The translations under genes and the position numbers were made by a program. Positions 16,625-25,286 of a stretch of DNA of 64,000 nucleotides are shown in pieces (within the stretch, counting starts at the first letter, position 1; every line of letters starts with the position of its first letter). Source of the DNA: Halorussus marinus. Its GTDB lineage: Archaea > Halobacteriota > Halobacteria > Halobacteriales > Haladaptataceae. The stretch is taken from positions 186,001-250,000 of the forward strand of contig NZ_SBIV01000004.1 in assembly GCF_004765795.1 (NCBI RefSeq), written 5' to 3'. The notes beneath the pieces were generated by a model. The model saw nothing but the letters and a program-made list of their open reading frames with translations. It searched no databases and was not told the origin of the DNA.

Positions 16625-17947
16625 ATGGCAATGAAAGAGGGCGGTTCGACGGCAGAAAAAGACTTCTCACAGCCTATTTCGGGAGGAAAAGAACTACCAG
16701 AGGACGAACTCTGGGACGTCCTTACAAAAAACCTCCGTCAGGTGATGGAATCGACGGGTGCGGCGATGCGTATGCTCGATTTGAATTTCAACGTCGTGGT
16801 CGAGAACGAGCAGATGAAAGAACTGGGCGGCGTAGATGCCGAGGAGAGCGAGTTCGTCAAGTGCTACGACCAGTTCTGTAATCCGGAGGTGTGCGGAACT
16901 GGAAACTGTACACTGAAACAGATCGTCGATGAAGAGAGCGAAGAGATCCGCGTCGAGGTAGAAAAAGAGAGTTACGACGGGCGTGTCATCCCAACAGAAC
17001 TAGTCGTCAGGCCGATCTATGACGCCGAAGGCGATATCGTCGCTATTAGTGAGACGTTCCAGGATATTTCAGCTCGTAAGACCGCCGTCAGCGATATCAA
17101 AACGGCTGTTGACGATCTCGAAGAATCGTCGGAGGAAGTGGCCGAAAACTCCCAAACGATCAGCGACCAAGCGTCCCACCAACTTGAGTCGATTACCGAG
17201 ATCTCCGAAGAGATCGCCTCGCTCACCGCAACGGTCGAGGAAATCGCCGCGACAACAGATCAGGTCGAATCCACCAGCCAGCGAGCCCGTGAAGAAGCTG
17301 AATCCGGGAAGACCGAAGCCGAAGAAACGATCGATATCATGGAAAGTATCGAGCGCGCGGCGGCCGACGTGACCGCAGATATTCGCGACCTCGACGAGAG
17401 CGTCCAGCAGATCGACGAACTCGTCGATGTTATCAACGACATTGCCGACCAGACGAACATGCTCGCGCTGAACGCCTCGATCGAAGCAGCCAACGCAGGT
17501 CAAGCTGGCGACGGCTTTGCAGTCGTCGCTGATGAGGTGAAATCGCTGGCCGAGGAGTCACAGCAACGCGCATCTGAGATCGAATCGATCGTCACTGATG
17601 TCCGGGAAAACACTTCCGAGACGGTCAAGAGCCTCGAAGAAACCAACGACGTTGTTCAGCAGGGTGCAGAGAAGATAGAAAGCTCCAGCGAGACGTTCAC
17701 GCAGATCGCTGACGTCGTCGAAGACGTATCTGACGGCGTCACAGAGGTCGCGGATGCGACGGACGATCAAGCCGCAAGCACCGAAGAGATCGCCAGTATG
17801 GTCGACCAGACTGCGGCGGACTTCGAACGGGTCGTCGACAAAGCAGAGGCCATCGCAGCCGCAAACGAACAACAGACCGAGCGTATTCGAGATATCAGTG
17901 CCGACGTGGATTCGATGGACTCGCTCGACGTGCAGAGCGAACTGTAA
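16625..17947 (+). CDS. Soluble methyl-accepting chemotaxis transducer with PAS domain
   Basis: A 440-residue cytosolic transducer with no membrane segment. A PAS-like domain (about residues 32-150) carries four evenly spaced cysteines, Cys80, 85, 90 and 95, suggesting metal, haem or redox sensing. The coiled-coil signalling domain follows, with the CheW/CheA-binding hairpin tip around residues 275-315 ([18 protein letters not shown]). ATG 16625 is preferred; an in-frame GTG at 16574 would add 17 residues including CQKH. Base use is clearly more AT-rich than the flanks, suggesting transfer. No che genes are in the window. Confidence 0.9.
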   Translation: MAMKEGGSTAEKDFSQPISGGKELPEDELWDVLTKNLRQVMESTGAAMRMLDLNFNVVVENEQMKELGGVDAEESEFVKCYDQFCNPEVCGTGNCTLKQIVDEESEEIRVEVEKESYDGRVIPTELVVRPIYDAEGDIVAISETFQDISARKTAVSDIKTAVDDLEESSEEVAENSQTISDQASHQLESITEISEEIASLTATVEEIAATTDQVESTSQRAREEAESGKTEAEETIDIMESIERAAADVTADIRDLDESVQQIDELVDVINDIADQTNMLALNASIEAANAGQAGDGFAVVADEVKSLAEESQQRASEIESIVTDVRENTSETVKSLEETNDVVQQGAEKIESSSETFTQIADVVEDVSDGVTEVADATDDQAASTEEIASMVDQTAADFERVVDKAEAIAAANEQQTERIRDISADVDSMDSLDVQSEL

Positions 17948-18003
17948 AAGTTCTGTTGCTATAGCGGTCTAGTCAAGTATTGTGAGTGATTTGAATACAT
18001 CTG

Positions 18004-18153
18004 GTGGTGGCCGCGTATCTCAGTTGCTCTCGCGACGAATTCGAGACAGTGCGTGACTGCCTTGACGAAATCGAACCCGTGGCCACGTCCGACGAACGAG
18101 CGGCTACTCAGGCCGTATCGATACGGCGTCTACGGACTGCACTGCTCCGTTGA
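18004..18153 (+). pseudogene. Short acidic ORF, possible 3' remnant of a lost gene
   Basis: This frame reads 49 codons from a GTG and encodes an acidic, protein-like sequence with RDEFETVRDCLDEIEP and a basic end RRLRTALLR. A stop lies just upstream, so if it was once part of a longer gene the 5' part is gone. Its stop falls inside the left arm of the inverted repeat. No family recognised; it may be a chance ORF. Confidence 0.3.
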
Positions 18154-18259
18154 ATAGCAGTGGTCGTGTAGATAAGTGAACTGAGTCACACTGTGAGTGG
18201 CTGTGAAAGGAGGTCTCAAATGTGGTGTCGCTTCACCCTCTCACAGGGGGCTATTCAAC
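18149..18259. mobile_element. Possible IS end or MITE relic with 10-bp inverted repeat
   Basis: GTTGAATAGC at 18149-18158 is matched by its exact reverse complement GCTATTCAAC at 18250-18259, enclosing about 91 bases with no coding content. The arrangement resembles a miniature transposable element or the fused ends of a deleted IS. No target duplication is obvious, and the family is not identified. Confidence 0.35.
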
Positions 18260-18295
18260 AGGGCCCCGCCAACAGACATCGAATGGCTGTCGGTT

Positions 18296-18811
18296 CTACC
18301 AGTGAACTTCGAAAGTCGTCTCGGGGCCGTCGTCATCGACCCTCGCGTGGGCGTATTCGGCTTCGAAGTGTTGGGCTGTGCCTTTGAGAAAGCCTTTCTC
18401 CCACTGCGTCGGGTAGGGTGTCGTCGAGGTGATCTCGGCTTGGTTCTCACCCGTCTTTTCGTACGTGTACTCGCCCGGTGCCTGGCGGTGTTCGGTTTCG
18501 TACATTTCGGGGAGGTGGTTCAGTCCCTCGTGTGGCGAGTCGATAGTCGATGTCCAATCGAGAAACCGCGGCGTGGACTCGCCGATCTTAGCCAGGGCGC
18601 TCTCGCCGGTGTTGCGTTCGACCGCCGTCAGTACGTGGAGAAACTTCGCAAGTGGATACCACTCGTCGGGTTGGGGATCGGGTCTGTCGATTCCCTCCTC
18701 GTCGAGCATATCCCGCATCCGACTCTGATACACGGACATCACTCCGTCGATGCAAACCTGTACCATCTCACCGCGTACGGTACCACTCGGCTCGTTGGCT
18801 GTGAGTGTCAT
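18296..18811 (-). CDS. Unknown protein coupled to the rhodanese
   Basis: A 171-residue soluble protein. It has a helical N-terminal part (SVYQSRMRDMLDEEGID, DEWYPLAKFLHVL) and a C-terminal part with PGEYTYEKTGENQAEITST and a TPYPTQWEKGFLKG segment. This layout reminds me of small haem-NO-binding-like or TIGR02265-like sensory domains, but similarity is only at pattern level and no ligand residue can be named. Its ATG overlaps the rhodanese stop by one base (TAATG), so the two are translationally coupled. It sits in the AT-richer segment. Confidence 0.75.
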   Translation of the reverse strand: MTLTANEPSGTVRGEMVQVCIDGVMSVYQSRMRDMLDEEGIDRPDPQPDEWYPLAKFLHVLTAVERNTGESALAKIGESTPRFLDWTSTIDSPHEGLNHLPEMYETEHRQAPGEYTYEKTGENQAEITSTTPYPTQWEKGFLKGTAQHFEAEYAHARVDDDGPETTFEVHW

Positions 18812-19686
18812 TAGAAATCGCCCTCCTTGAGTGCAGGCTCAGTGGCCTTCTCTACTGGCGCCGCGTCGTCGGCCGCCCATTCCGTCCACGACCCGTCGTA
18901 GTTGACAGCATCGACACCGAGGAGTTCCGAAAGAACGAACCACGTGATCGATGAGCGCTCCCCGATACGGCAATACGCGACCGTGGATCTGTCCGGGTCG
19001 ATGTACTCGCCGTAAATCTCTCGGAGTTCCGACTCTGACTTGAATGTGCCATCGGCGTTGACCGCTTTTCCCCACGGGACGTTTGCCGCGGTTGGAATGT
19101 GACCCTCGCGATCGGTGGTATTCGGGATCTCCGCTGGTGGCTTTTCACCACGGTACTCCTGTGGGTTTCGGACGTCGATAATCGGCCTGTCTCCGTCGAG
19201 ACTATCCATGATGTCTTCTTTGTACCCGCGGATGTCTTCGTTGGTCCCGTCGATCTCGTATTCGCGGGACGGGTACTCGACGTCGCCCTGCGTCTGTTCG
19301 TAGCCTTCGAGTCGCCAGTGCCGGCGGCCACCATCCAGCAACTGGATGTTGTCGTGCTGGTAGTAGTTAAGCACCCAGTAGGCGTGGCCGGCGAACCAGT
19401 TCGCTTGGTCGCCGTAGACGACGACCGTGGTGTCTCGCGTGATTCCCAGATCGCCGAACAATGATTCGGCCTCGCTCGGAGCAACGACGTTGCCGCCGAG
19501 CCCGTCGATGATGTCTTCTTCCCAGTCGATCTGCACGGCCCCCGGTATGTGCCAGTCGTCGTACACGTCCGGGTCCATATCGACTTCGACGAGCCGATAG
19601 TCGGGGTCGTCGGTCCGGAACCGGTCCAGGTGGTTACGAACCCATTCGGCCGATCGTACCGCGTCACTGTCGAGATGAGATGTCAC
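18811..19686 (-). CDS. Sulfurtransferase, tandem rhodanese domains
   Basis: A 291-residue thiosulfate/3-mercaptopyruvate sulfurtransferase type protein. An inactive N-terminal rhodanese domain (about residues 10-140; the active-site position reads VYGDQANWFAGH, without Cys) is followed by a C-terminal domain (about 165-280) with the catalytic loop CRIGERSS, active-site Cys239. Such enzymes move sulfane sulfur from thiosulfate to cyanide or thiols. The start is GTG at 19684-19686, just after the AT-rich upstream region. It forms a two-gene operon with the unknown protein downstream. Confidence 0.9.
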   Translation of the reverse strand: MTSHLDSDAVRSAEWVRNHLDRFRTDDPDYRLVEVDMDPDVYDDWHIPGAVQIDWEEDIIDGLGGNVVAPSEAESLFGDLGITRDTTVVVYGDQANWFAGHAYWVLNYYQHDNIQLLDGGRRHWRLEGYEQTQGDVEYPSREYEIDGTNEDIRGYKEDIMDSLDGDRPIIDVRNPQEYRGEKPPAEIPNTTDREGHIPTAANVPWGKAVNADGTFKSESELREIYGEYIDPDRSTVAYCRIGERSSITWFVLSELLGVDAVNYDGSWTEWAADDAAPVEKATEPALKEGDF

Positions 19687-19940
19687 AGGCAGAGATACTC
19701 AGTATCGGTACAAGTAACCGCCAACATCTTCTCAGAAAGTGAAAACTGCGTTCTTAATATTAATGCTCGTATTCTCATATACATAGTCGATCAACGAGCA
19801 CGCCCACCGTCCGACGCACAGTCCGATCTTTCCTCTGTGATTGCGCGAGTGCGATAATCGGGCGAGAGCACCAAGCCCAATAACAGCCGAGCCCGTCTCA
19901 GAAACCGTCCGGAATACGGAATCTGCGCTAACAACTACTG

Positions 19941-20468
19941 CTACAGTAGCCGGTACTCCCCGCGGCTCTCGGTGACCTCGCCACGGCGGACCAGTTTACC
20001 GAGCGCGTCACGGACGTAGTCGGCCGGGACGCCGCGCTCGTCGGCGTACGCGATCACCTCGTCTTCGGTCGGTCGGTCGAGCGCCCGGAGCGCGTCGAGG
20101 ACGGTGTCCTTGCGCGAGCGTCCCGAACCGGCCGTTCGGTTTTCGGCTCGCTCGCCGGCGGCCGCCACTTCGTCGGCGTCGATTCCCGAGGCTTCGAGGA
20201 ACGTCTCGTCGTCGACGACCGCCTCCTCAACGCGGGCCTCCATCTCCGAGAACGAGTCCAGTTGCGCGAACGACTCGCCCTCGCCTTGCCGGTTGGCGAG
20301 CATCGACGCCCGGACCTCCCGAGCGTGATCCTCGTCGTCGGTCTCGACGAACTTCTTTAGCTTCTCGAACTTCCTGCGCGTGCCACACCGCGGGCACTCG
20401 GTCGTCTCGGGCCGGCCCTCGACGAGCTTGAGCGCCCCGCAGTCGCTACAGCCGACGACGGCGTACAT
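19941..20468 (-). CDS. DUF5817 zinc-ribbon / winged-helix protein
   Basis: A 175-residue protein that begins with a zinc ribbon (CSDCGALKLVEGRPETTECPRCG; two CxxC pairs, residues 7-26). A helical middle follows, and the C-terminal domain (about residues 115-175) looks like a winged helix (LDALRALDRPTEDEVIAYA, LGKLVRRGEVTESRGEYRLL). I recognise the DUF5817 family of haloarchaea. The two nucleic-acid-binding-type modules suggest a DNA- or RNA-binding role, inferred only. Starting at 20468 puts the first CxxC at the expected place. It is divergent from icd. Confidence 0.85.
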   Translation of the reverse strand: MYAVVGCSDCGALKLVEGRPETTECPRCGTRRKFEKLKKFVETDDEDHAREVRASMLANRQGEGESFAQLDSFSEMEARVEEAVVDDETFLEASGIDADEVAAAGERAENRTAGSGRSRKDTVLDALRALDRPTEDEVIAYADERGVPADYVRDALGKLVRRGEVTESRGEYRLL

Positions 20469-20650
20469 ACCTCTCCGTCGGGCGCGTTCGTACCTGAATC
20501 TTCGGGACCGCCCCCGGTCAGAGTCGACAGTCGAGGGAGAAAAGCGCCCGAACGCCGCGGGCGTGCTCGTGTCCGAACGACTACTCTCTTCGGGGCGTAT
20601 TTTAGGAATATAAGTGCGTACGCGTCCCACACGCGACGAAACGGCAGGCC

Positions 20651-20656
20651 TTTTAT
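20651..20656 (+). promoter_or_regulatory. TATA-like box for icd
   Basis: TTTTAT lies 28-33 bases before the icd ATG at 20684, as for leaderless transcripts. Confidence 0.5.
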
Positions 20657-20683
20657 CCTCCTCGCTCGCACGTTTGAACGTTC

Positions 20684-21955
<1,272 letters not shown>

Positions 21956-22041
21956 ACCGTTTTCCGAGCGGTCGGTCGACGACGCCACGAACGGTTCCCG
22001 ACCGTCCACAGTCTCCGTTTTTTGGGGTTCGCGCCCGAGAG

Positions 22042-22380
22042 CTACTCCTGCCAGTCGGGGTTCTCGCGGGGCGGACTGAACACGTCGACGCCGGTCACCG
22101 GCTCGTCGCCGCGGTTCTCGGCGGCGTGGGGCTCCTCGCCCGGGATCGCATAGGAGTCGCCGTCGGTGACTTCGATCTCCTCGCCGTCGACGACGAACGT
22201 GAGCGTCCCGCCGGTGAGGTAGCCGGTCTGCTCGTGGGGGTGGTCGTGCTCGGGGACCGTCGCGCCGGGCTCGATACGGAAGTGCTGGACGTTCATCTCG
22301 TCGCCGCCCGCGAGGATCGAGAGGTGGACGCCCTCGACGGCCTCGGTCGATTCCTCCTCGTCTGTGGGTACGACTTCCAT
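22042..22380 (-). CDS. Cupin-domain protein
   Basis: A 112-residue single-domain cupin. Both motifs are present: PGATVPEHDHPHEQTGYLTGG (His residues and Glu as metal ligands) and DGDSYAIPGEEPHAAENRG (final His ligand). The fold is a small double-stranded beta-helix, usually a metal-bound sugar- or hormone-like ligand binder or a dioxygenase; the substrate cannot be told. ATG 22380 is chosen because the upstream codons are basic and not haloarchaeal in style. It lies downstream of, and on the strand opposite to, icd. Confidence 0.88.
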   Translation of the reverse strand: MEVVPTDEEESTEAVEGVHLSILAGGDEMNVQHFRIEPGATVPEHDHPHEQTGYLTGGTLTFVVDGEEIEVTDGDSYAIPGEEPHAAENRGDEPVTGVDVFSPPRENPDWQE

Positions 22381-22447
22381 ACCGGCCCGACGCGGGCGAG
22401 CCACCTAAAGGTTCGAGTGGGGGCAAGGCCGAGTCCCGGCGAGGGAC

Positions 22448-22837
22448 TCACTCGACGGGTTCGCGCCAGTGGACCGTGACGGTGTTCACCGCGAAGCTGT
22501 CGTCGGTCGTCTCGTCGCGGACCACCCGTATCGCGTTGGTCCCCTCCCGGAGTTCGGCGTCGGTGAGCAGGTCCTCCCAGTACTGCCAGCCGTCGGCCGG
22601 CGGCAGGTCGAAGCCGCTCAGGGGCTCGCCGTTCACCTCGATCTCGTGGCCGTAGGCCCCGACGCGGAACGCCCGCAGACCGAGGTAGGCGTCGGTCGAG
22701 TCCGCGGTCGGAACCTCGAACTCGTACTCGGGCGTGGCGTCGCCCACGTAGTCGGCCCACGGCACGTCGATGGCTTCCCGGTTCGGGCCGAGGTGCGCGC
22801 TGACGGCCACCGGCGCGTAGTTTGCGCGGTAGGACAT
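22448..22837 (-). CDS. Haloarchaeal conserved protein, likely beta-sandwich (DUF7383-like)
   Basis: A 129-residue soluble protein starting MSYRANYAPVAVSAHLGP, full of short beta strands (PEYEFEVPT, YLGLRAFRVGAYGHEIEVNG, TNAIRVVRDE) and ending with VNTVTVHWREPVE. This layout resembles small carbohydrate-binding-like beta-sandwiches. I recall it as a haloarchaea-specific family, probably DUF7383. No signal peptide, so it acts inside the cell. Function unknown. It is on the same strand as the cupin gene, about 70 bases upstream of it. Confidence 0.75.
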   Translation of the reverse strand: MSYRANYAPVAVSAHLGPNREAIDVPWADYVGDATPEYEFEVPTADSTDAYLGLRAFRVGAYGHEIEVNGEPLSGFDLPPADGWQYWEDLLTDAELREGTNAIRVVRDETTDDSFAVNTVTVHWREPVE

Positions 22838-22952
22838 GACAGGACCGACGCAGTCCGGCCACTAAATCGTGGGGGCCCGCCGACCCGACGCGGGCCGCCC
22901 GCCGAAATCCACAACAGTTGAGTACCCCGACTGAGCACCGCCGGCACCGTCG

Positions 22953-23417
22953 ATGTCCCTCCCGCTCGACTGGCTCGTGGCCGCCGTCGTCGGCCTCGGC
23001 GCGCTCGCGGTCGGGGTCTGTGCCCACGAGCTCCTCCACGTCGTCCCGCTTCGGCTCCTCGGCGCGGACTACACCGTCACGCTCCTGCCGGGCGAAGCCA
23101 GCACCGAGACTCCCGCGCTCGCCGCGCTCCCCGACGCTCTCTCCGGGGGACTCGTCCGAGTCGAGGTCACCGATCTGCCGCCCGACGCCCCGGAGTGGGC
23201 GGTCCGGGTCGCCGCCGCGCTCCCGGTCGTGCTGGCGCTCCCGCTCGTGCTGGCCGCCGCGGGCGTCCTCCCCGACCCGACCGCGACCGGCGACCGCGTG
23301 GGAACCGCCCTCCTCGTCGCGGCGGGCGCGAGCGGCCTCCCGAGCCCGGCCGACTGGTCGGTGGTCTGGCACGGCGCGGCGGGCTACCGGGCGTCCGGCG
23401 CCGACCCGTCCGAATGA
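22953..23417 (+). CDS. Integral membrane protein with HELLH zinc-protease motif
   Basis: A 154-residue protein with an N-terminal membrane helix (residues 6-24) that runs straight into His25-Glu-Leu-Leu-His29, the HExxH zinc signature. Further hydrophobic segments lie around residues 82-105 and 118-130. The arrangement (HExxH at the end of helix 1, then VVPLRLLGADY) resembles DUF3267/M50-like membrane peptidases, but the protein is short and the third ligand is uncertain; WHGAAGYRASGAD near the C-terminus could supply it. It lies 36 bases before pus10 on the same strand. Confidence 0.72.
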   Translation: MSLPLDWLVAAVVGLGALAVGVCAHELLHVVPLRLLGADYTVTLLPGEASTETPALAALPDALSGGLVRVEVTDLPPDAPEWAVRVAAALPVVLALPLVLAAAGVLPDPTATGDRVGTALLVAAGASGLPSPADWSVVWHGAAGYRASGADPSE

Positions 23418-23453
23418 GAAACCCGTTTACCGCCCGAACCCCACGGATCAGAT

Positions 23454-24776
23454 ATGACCATCCTCGCCGACGCCCGCCGGGTCATCGAGAACGGCCCGGT
23501 GTGTGAGGCCTGCCTCGGTCGGTGTTTCGCCGACCGGAGCTTCGGACTGACGAACCGCGAGCGCGGCTCGGCCCTCCGGGTCGCGGTCGCGCTGGAGGAC
23601 GACGACCCCTACGAGGAGCCGGGCGCGGAGTGTTGGGTCTGTGAGGGCGAGAGCCGGCGGTTCGACGCGTGGGCCCAGACGGTCGCCGACGCGCTGGAGG
23701 GCTGGTCGTTCGACACCTACCAGGTCGGCACCCGGACGCCCCCGCTGGTCGAGGAAAACGAGGTCCTGCTCCGGGAGTCTGCGGGCCTCCCCGAGGACGC
23801 CGGCGAGCTGTTCAAATCGGAGTTCAACCGCGAGGTCGGCAAGCGCGTCGGCCGGCTCACCGACACCGAGGTCGACTTCGAGCGTCCCGACGTGCTGGCG
23901 CTCCTGAACGTCGACCCCGAGCGCGAGGAGATCTCCGAGCACGCCGTCGAGGTGCAGGTGAACTCGGCGTTCGTCTACGGCCGGTACCGGAAGCTCGAAC
24001 GCGACATCCCCCAGACGGAGTGGCCCTGCCGGGAGTGTGGGGGCTCGGGCAAACAGCTCGCGAGCGACGGCGGCGAGGAACCCTGCGAGTACTGTGGCGG
24101 GTCGGGGTACCTCTACGACGAGAGCGTCGAGGAGCTCACCACGCCGCCGGTCCGTGAGGCGATGGACGGCGAGGAGGCGCTTTTCCACGGCGCGGGCCGC
24201 GAGGACGTCGACGCGCTGATGCTCGACACCGGCCGGCCGTTCGTGATCGAGGTCAAACAGCCCCGAGTCCGGAGCGTCGACACCGACGCGCTCGAAGCCG
24301 AGATCAACGAGTTCGCCGACGGGAAGGCCGAGGTCACCGACCTCGCGCTGGCGACCCACGAGATGGTCGAGCGCGTCAAGGAACTCGACGCCTCGAAGAC
24401 CTACCGGATGGACGTCGCGTTCGACGACGACGTGACCGAGCCGGCCCTCGAGGAGGCGCTCGCGGAGCTCGACGGGACGACGGTCGAGCAGGACACGCCT
24501 AACCGCGTCGACCACCGGCGCGCGAGCAAGACCCGGACCCGGACCGTCTACGACATCTCCGGCGACCTCGAAGGGCCGCGCCGCGCCGAACTACGGATCC
24601 ACGGCGAGGGCGGCCTCTACGTCAAAGAGCTCGTGAGCGGCGACGAGGGCCGGACCACCCCGAGCCTCGCGGGCCTGCTCGGGGTCGGGGCGGAGGTCAC
24701 CGCGCTCGACGTGCTGGCTGTCGAGGGAGAGGACGAGCCCTTCGCCGACCCCGAGTACCTCCGAGAGGCGATCTGA
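23454..24776 (+). CDS. pus10: tRNA pseudouridine synthase Pus10
   Basis: A 440-residue archaeal-type enzyme that makes pseudouridine 54 and 55 in the T-loop of tRNA. The N-terminal accessory domain has zinc-binding CEACLGRC and CWVC pairs, plus a second, Cys-rich insertion near residues 190-220 (CRECGGSGKQ and CEYCGGSGYL, like DnaJ zinc repeats). The catalytic domain carries HGAGREDVDALMLDTGRPF with the catalytic Asp, then VIEVKQPR. ATG 23454 lies about 28 bases after a GTTTACC box. The extra DnaJ-like zinc insert is worth noting. Confidence 0.93.
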   Translation: MTILADARRVIENGPVCEACLGRCFADRSFGLTNRERGSALRVAVALEDDDPYEEPGAECWVCEGESRRFDAWAQTVADALEGWSFDTYQVGTRTPPLVEENEVLLRESAGLPEDAGELFKSEFNREVGKRVGRLTDTEVDFERPDVLALLNVDPEREEISEHAVEVQVNSAFVYGRYRKLERDIPQTEWPCRECGGSGKQLASDGGEEPCEYCGGSGYLYDESVEELTTPPVREAMDGEEALFHGAGREDVDALMLDTGRPFVIEVKQPRVRSVDTDALEAEINEFADGKAEVTDLALATHEMVERVKELDASKTYRMDVAFDDDVTEPALEEALAELDGTTVEQDTPNRVDHRRASKTRTRTVYDISGDLEGPRRAELRIHGEGGLYVKELVSGDEGRTTPSLAGLLGVGAEVTALDVLAVEGEDEPFADPEYLREAI

Positions 24777-25286
24777 CGCCGGCGACAGCGACTCTCGGCG
24801 TGGCGACTGACGACGAACGCGATCGGTTCCGACCCGACCGCGACCCCGGTACGCGGAGCCTAACTGCCTTTTCTCTGTCTCTGTGGGCGTGTAGCGGCCG
24901 GTACCCGTCGACGCACGGACGATCCCCGACCGCTCTCGGTTCGAGACGTTTCGTCTGCTCGACCCCGATTCCGTCGGTCGTTCGGTCGCTGTCAGTCCCC
25001 GCCTGAAACGACGTAGGAGCTCCTTGTGTGGCGCTCTCTGTCGTCCAGATATCACACAGCCGACTCATAACAAAGTCGGTACGTGTCGGCTCGGTGGACG
25101 ATGGCACCGTATCGGCCGTTAGGCCCCGAGAAACGGAAGTTAAGCTCGGTCGGAGCGACGTTAGCTCTCGTTTTGTCGTCAGTTAGCCGCCTCGTACGCG
25201 TGGCGGCGCGGGGACGCGAAACCGGCGGCCGGTCGGCGCCCGCACAGACACATGAGTCCACACACACCACGAGCGGGAGGCGTCGG
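24777..25286. other. 510-bp intergenic region before the exported-protein cluster
   Basis: No credible gene, tRNA or rRNA is seen. The region contains a 10-bp perfect palindrome AGGAGCTCCT at 25015-25024 and modest AT-rich pockets (for example CTCATAACAAAG near 25066). The frame of the large downstream gene stays open back to 25083, but those codons are basic and do not look coding. It may hold the cluster's promoter and a leader; I cannot place a clear TATA box. Confidence 0.5.

Larger units (their letters stand above)
17948..18295. other. AT-richer 348-bp gap with relic sequences
   Basis: The gap between the MCP gene and the minus-strand pair holds a 49-codon acidic ORF fragment (18004-18153) and a segment bounded by a 10-bp inverted repeat (18149-18259). 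No full gene or RNA is recognised. The composition and repeats suggest debris of a mobile element or of a truncated gene. Confidence 0.5.

Noticed and set aside
18197-18814. 205-codon plus-strand frame over the unknown coupled gene
   Set aside because: The minus-strand frame has haloarchaeal acidic composition and a coupled start; the plus frame is Arg/Val-rich and lacks features.
25115-25165. Possible 5S-rRNA-like or structured RNA segment (GGCCCCGAGAAACGG...)
   Set aside because: Only superficial resemblance; no paired helices of a 5S rRNA or tRNA could be traced.
25083-25286. N-terminal extension of the giant exported protein's reading frame
   Set aside because: The first 68 codons are basic and precede a clear signal peptide at 25287, so they are read as untranslated leader.
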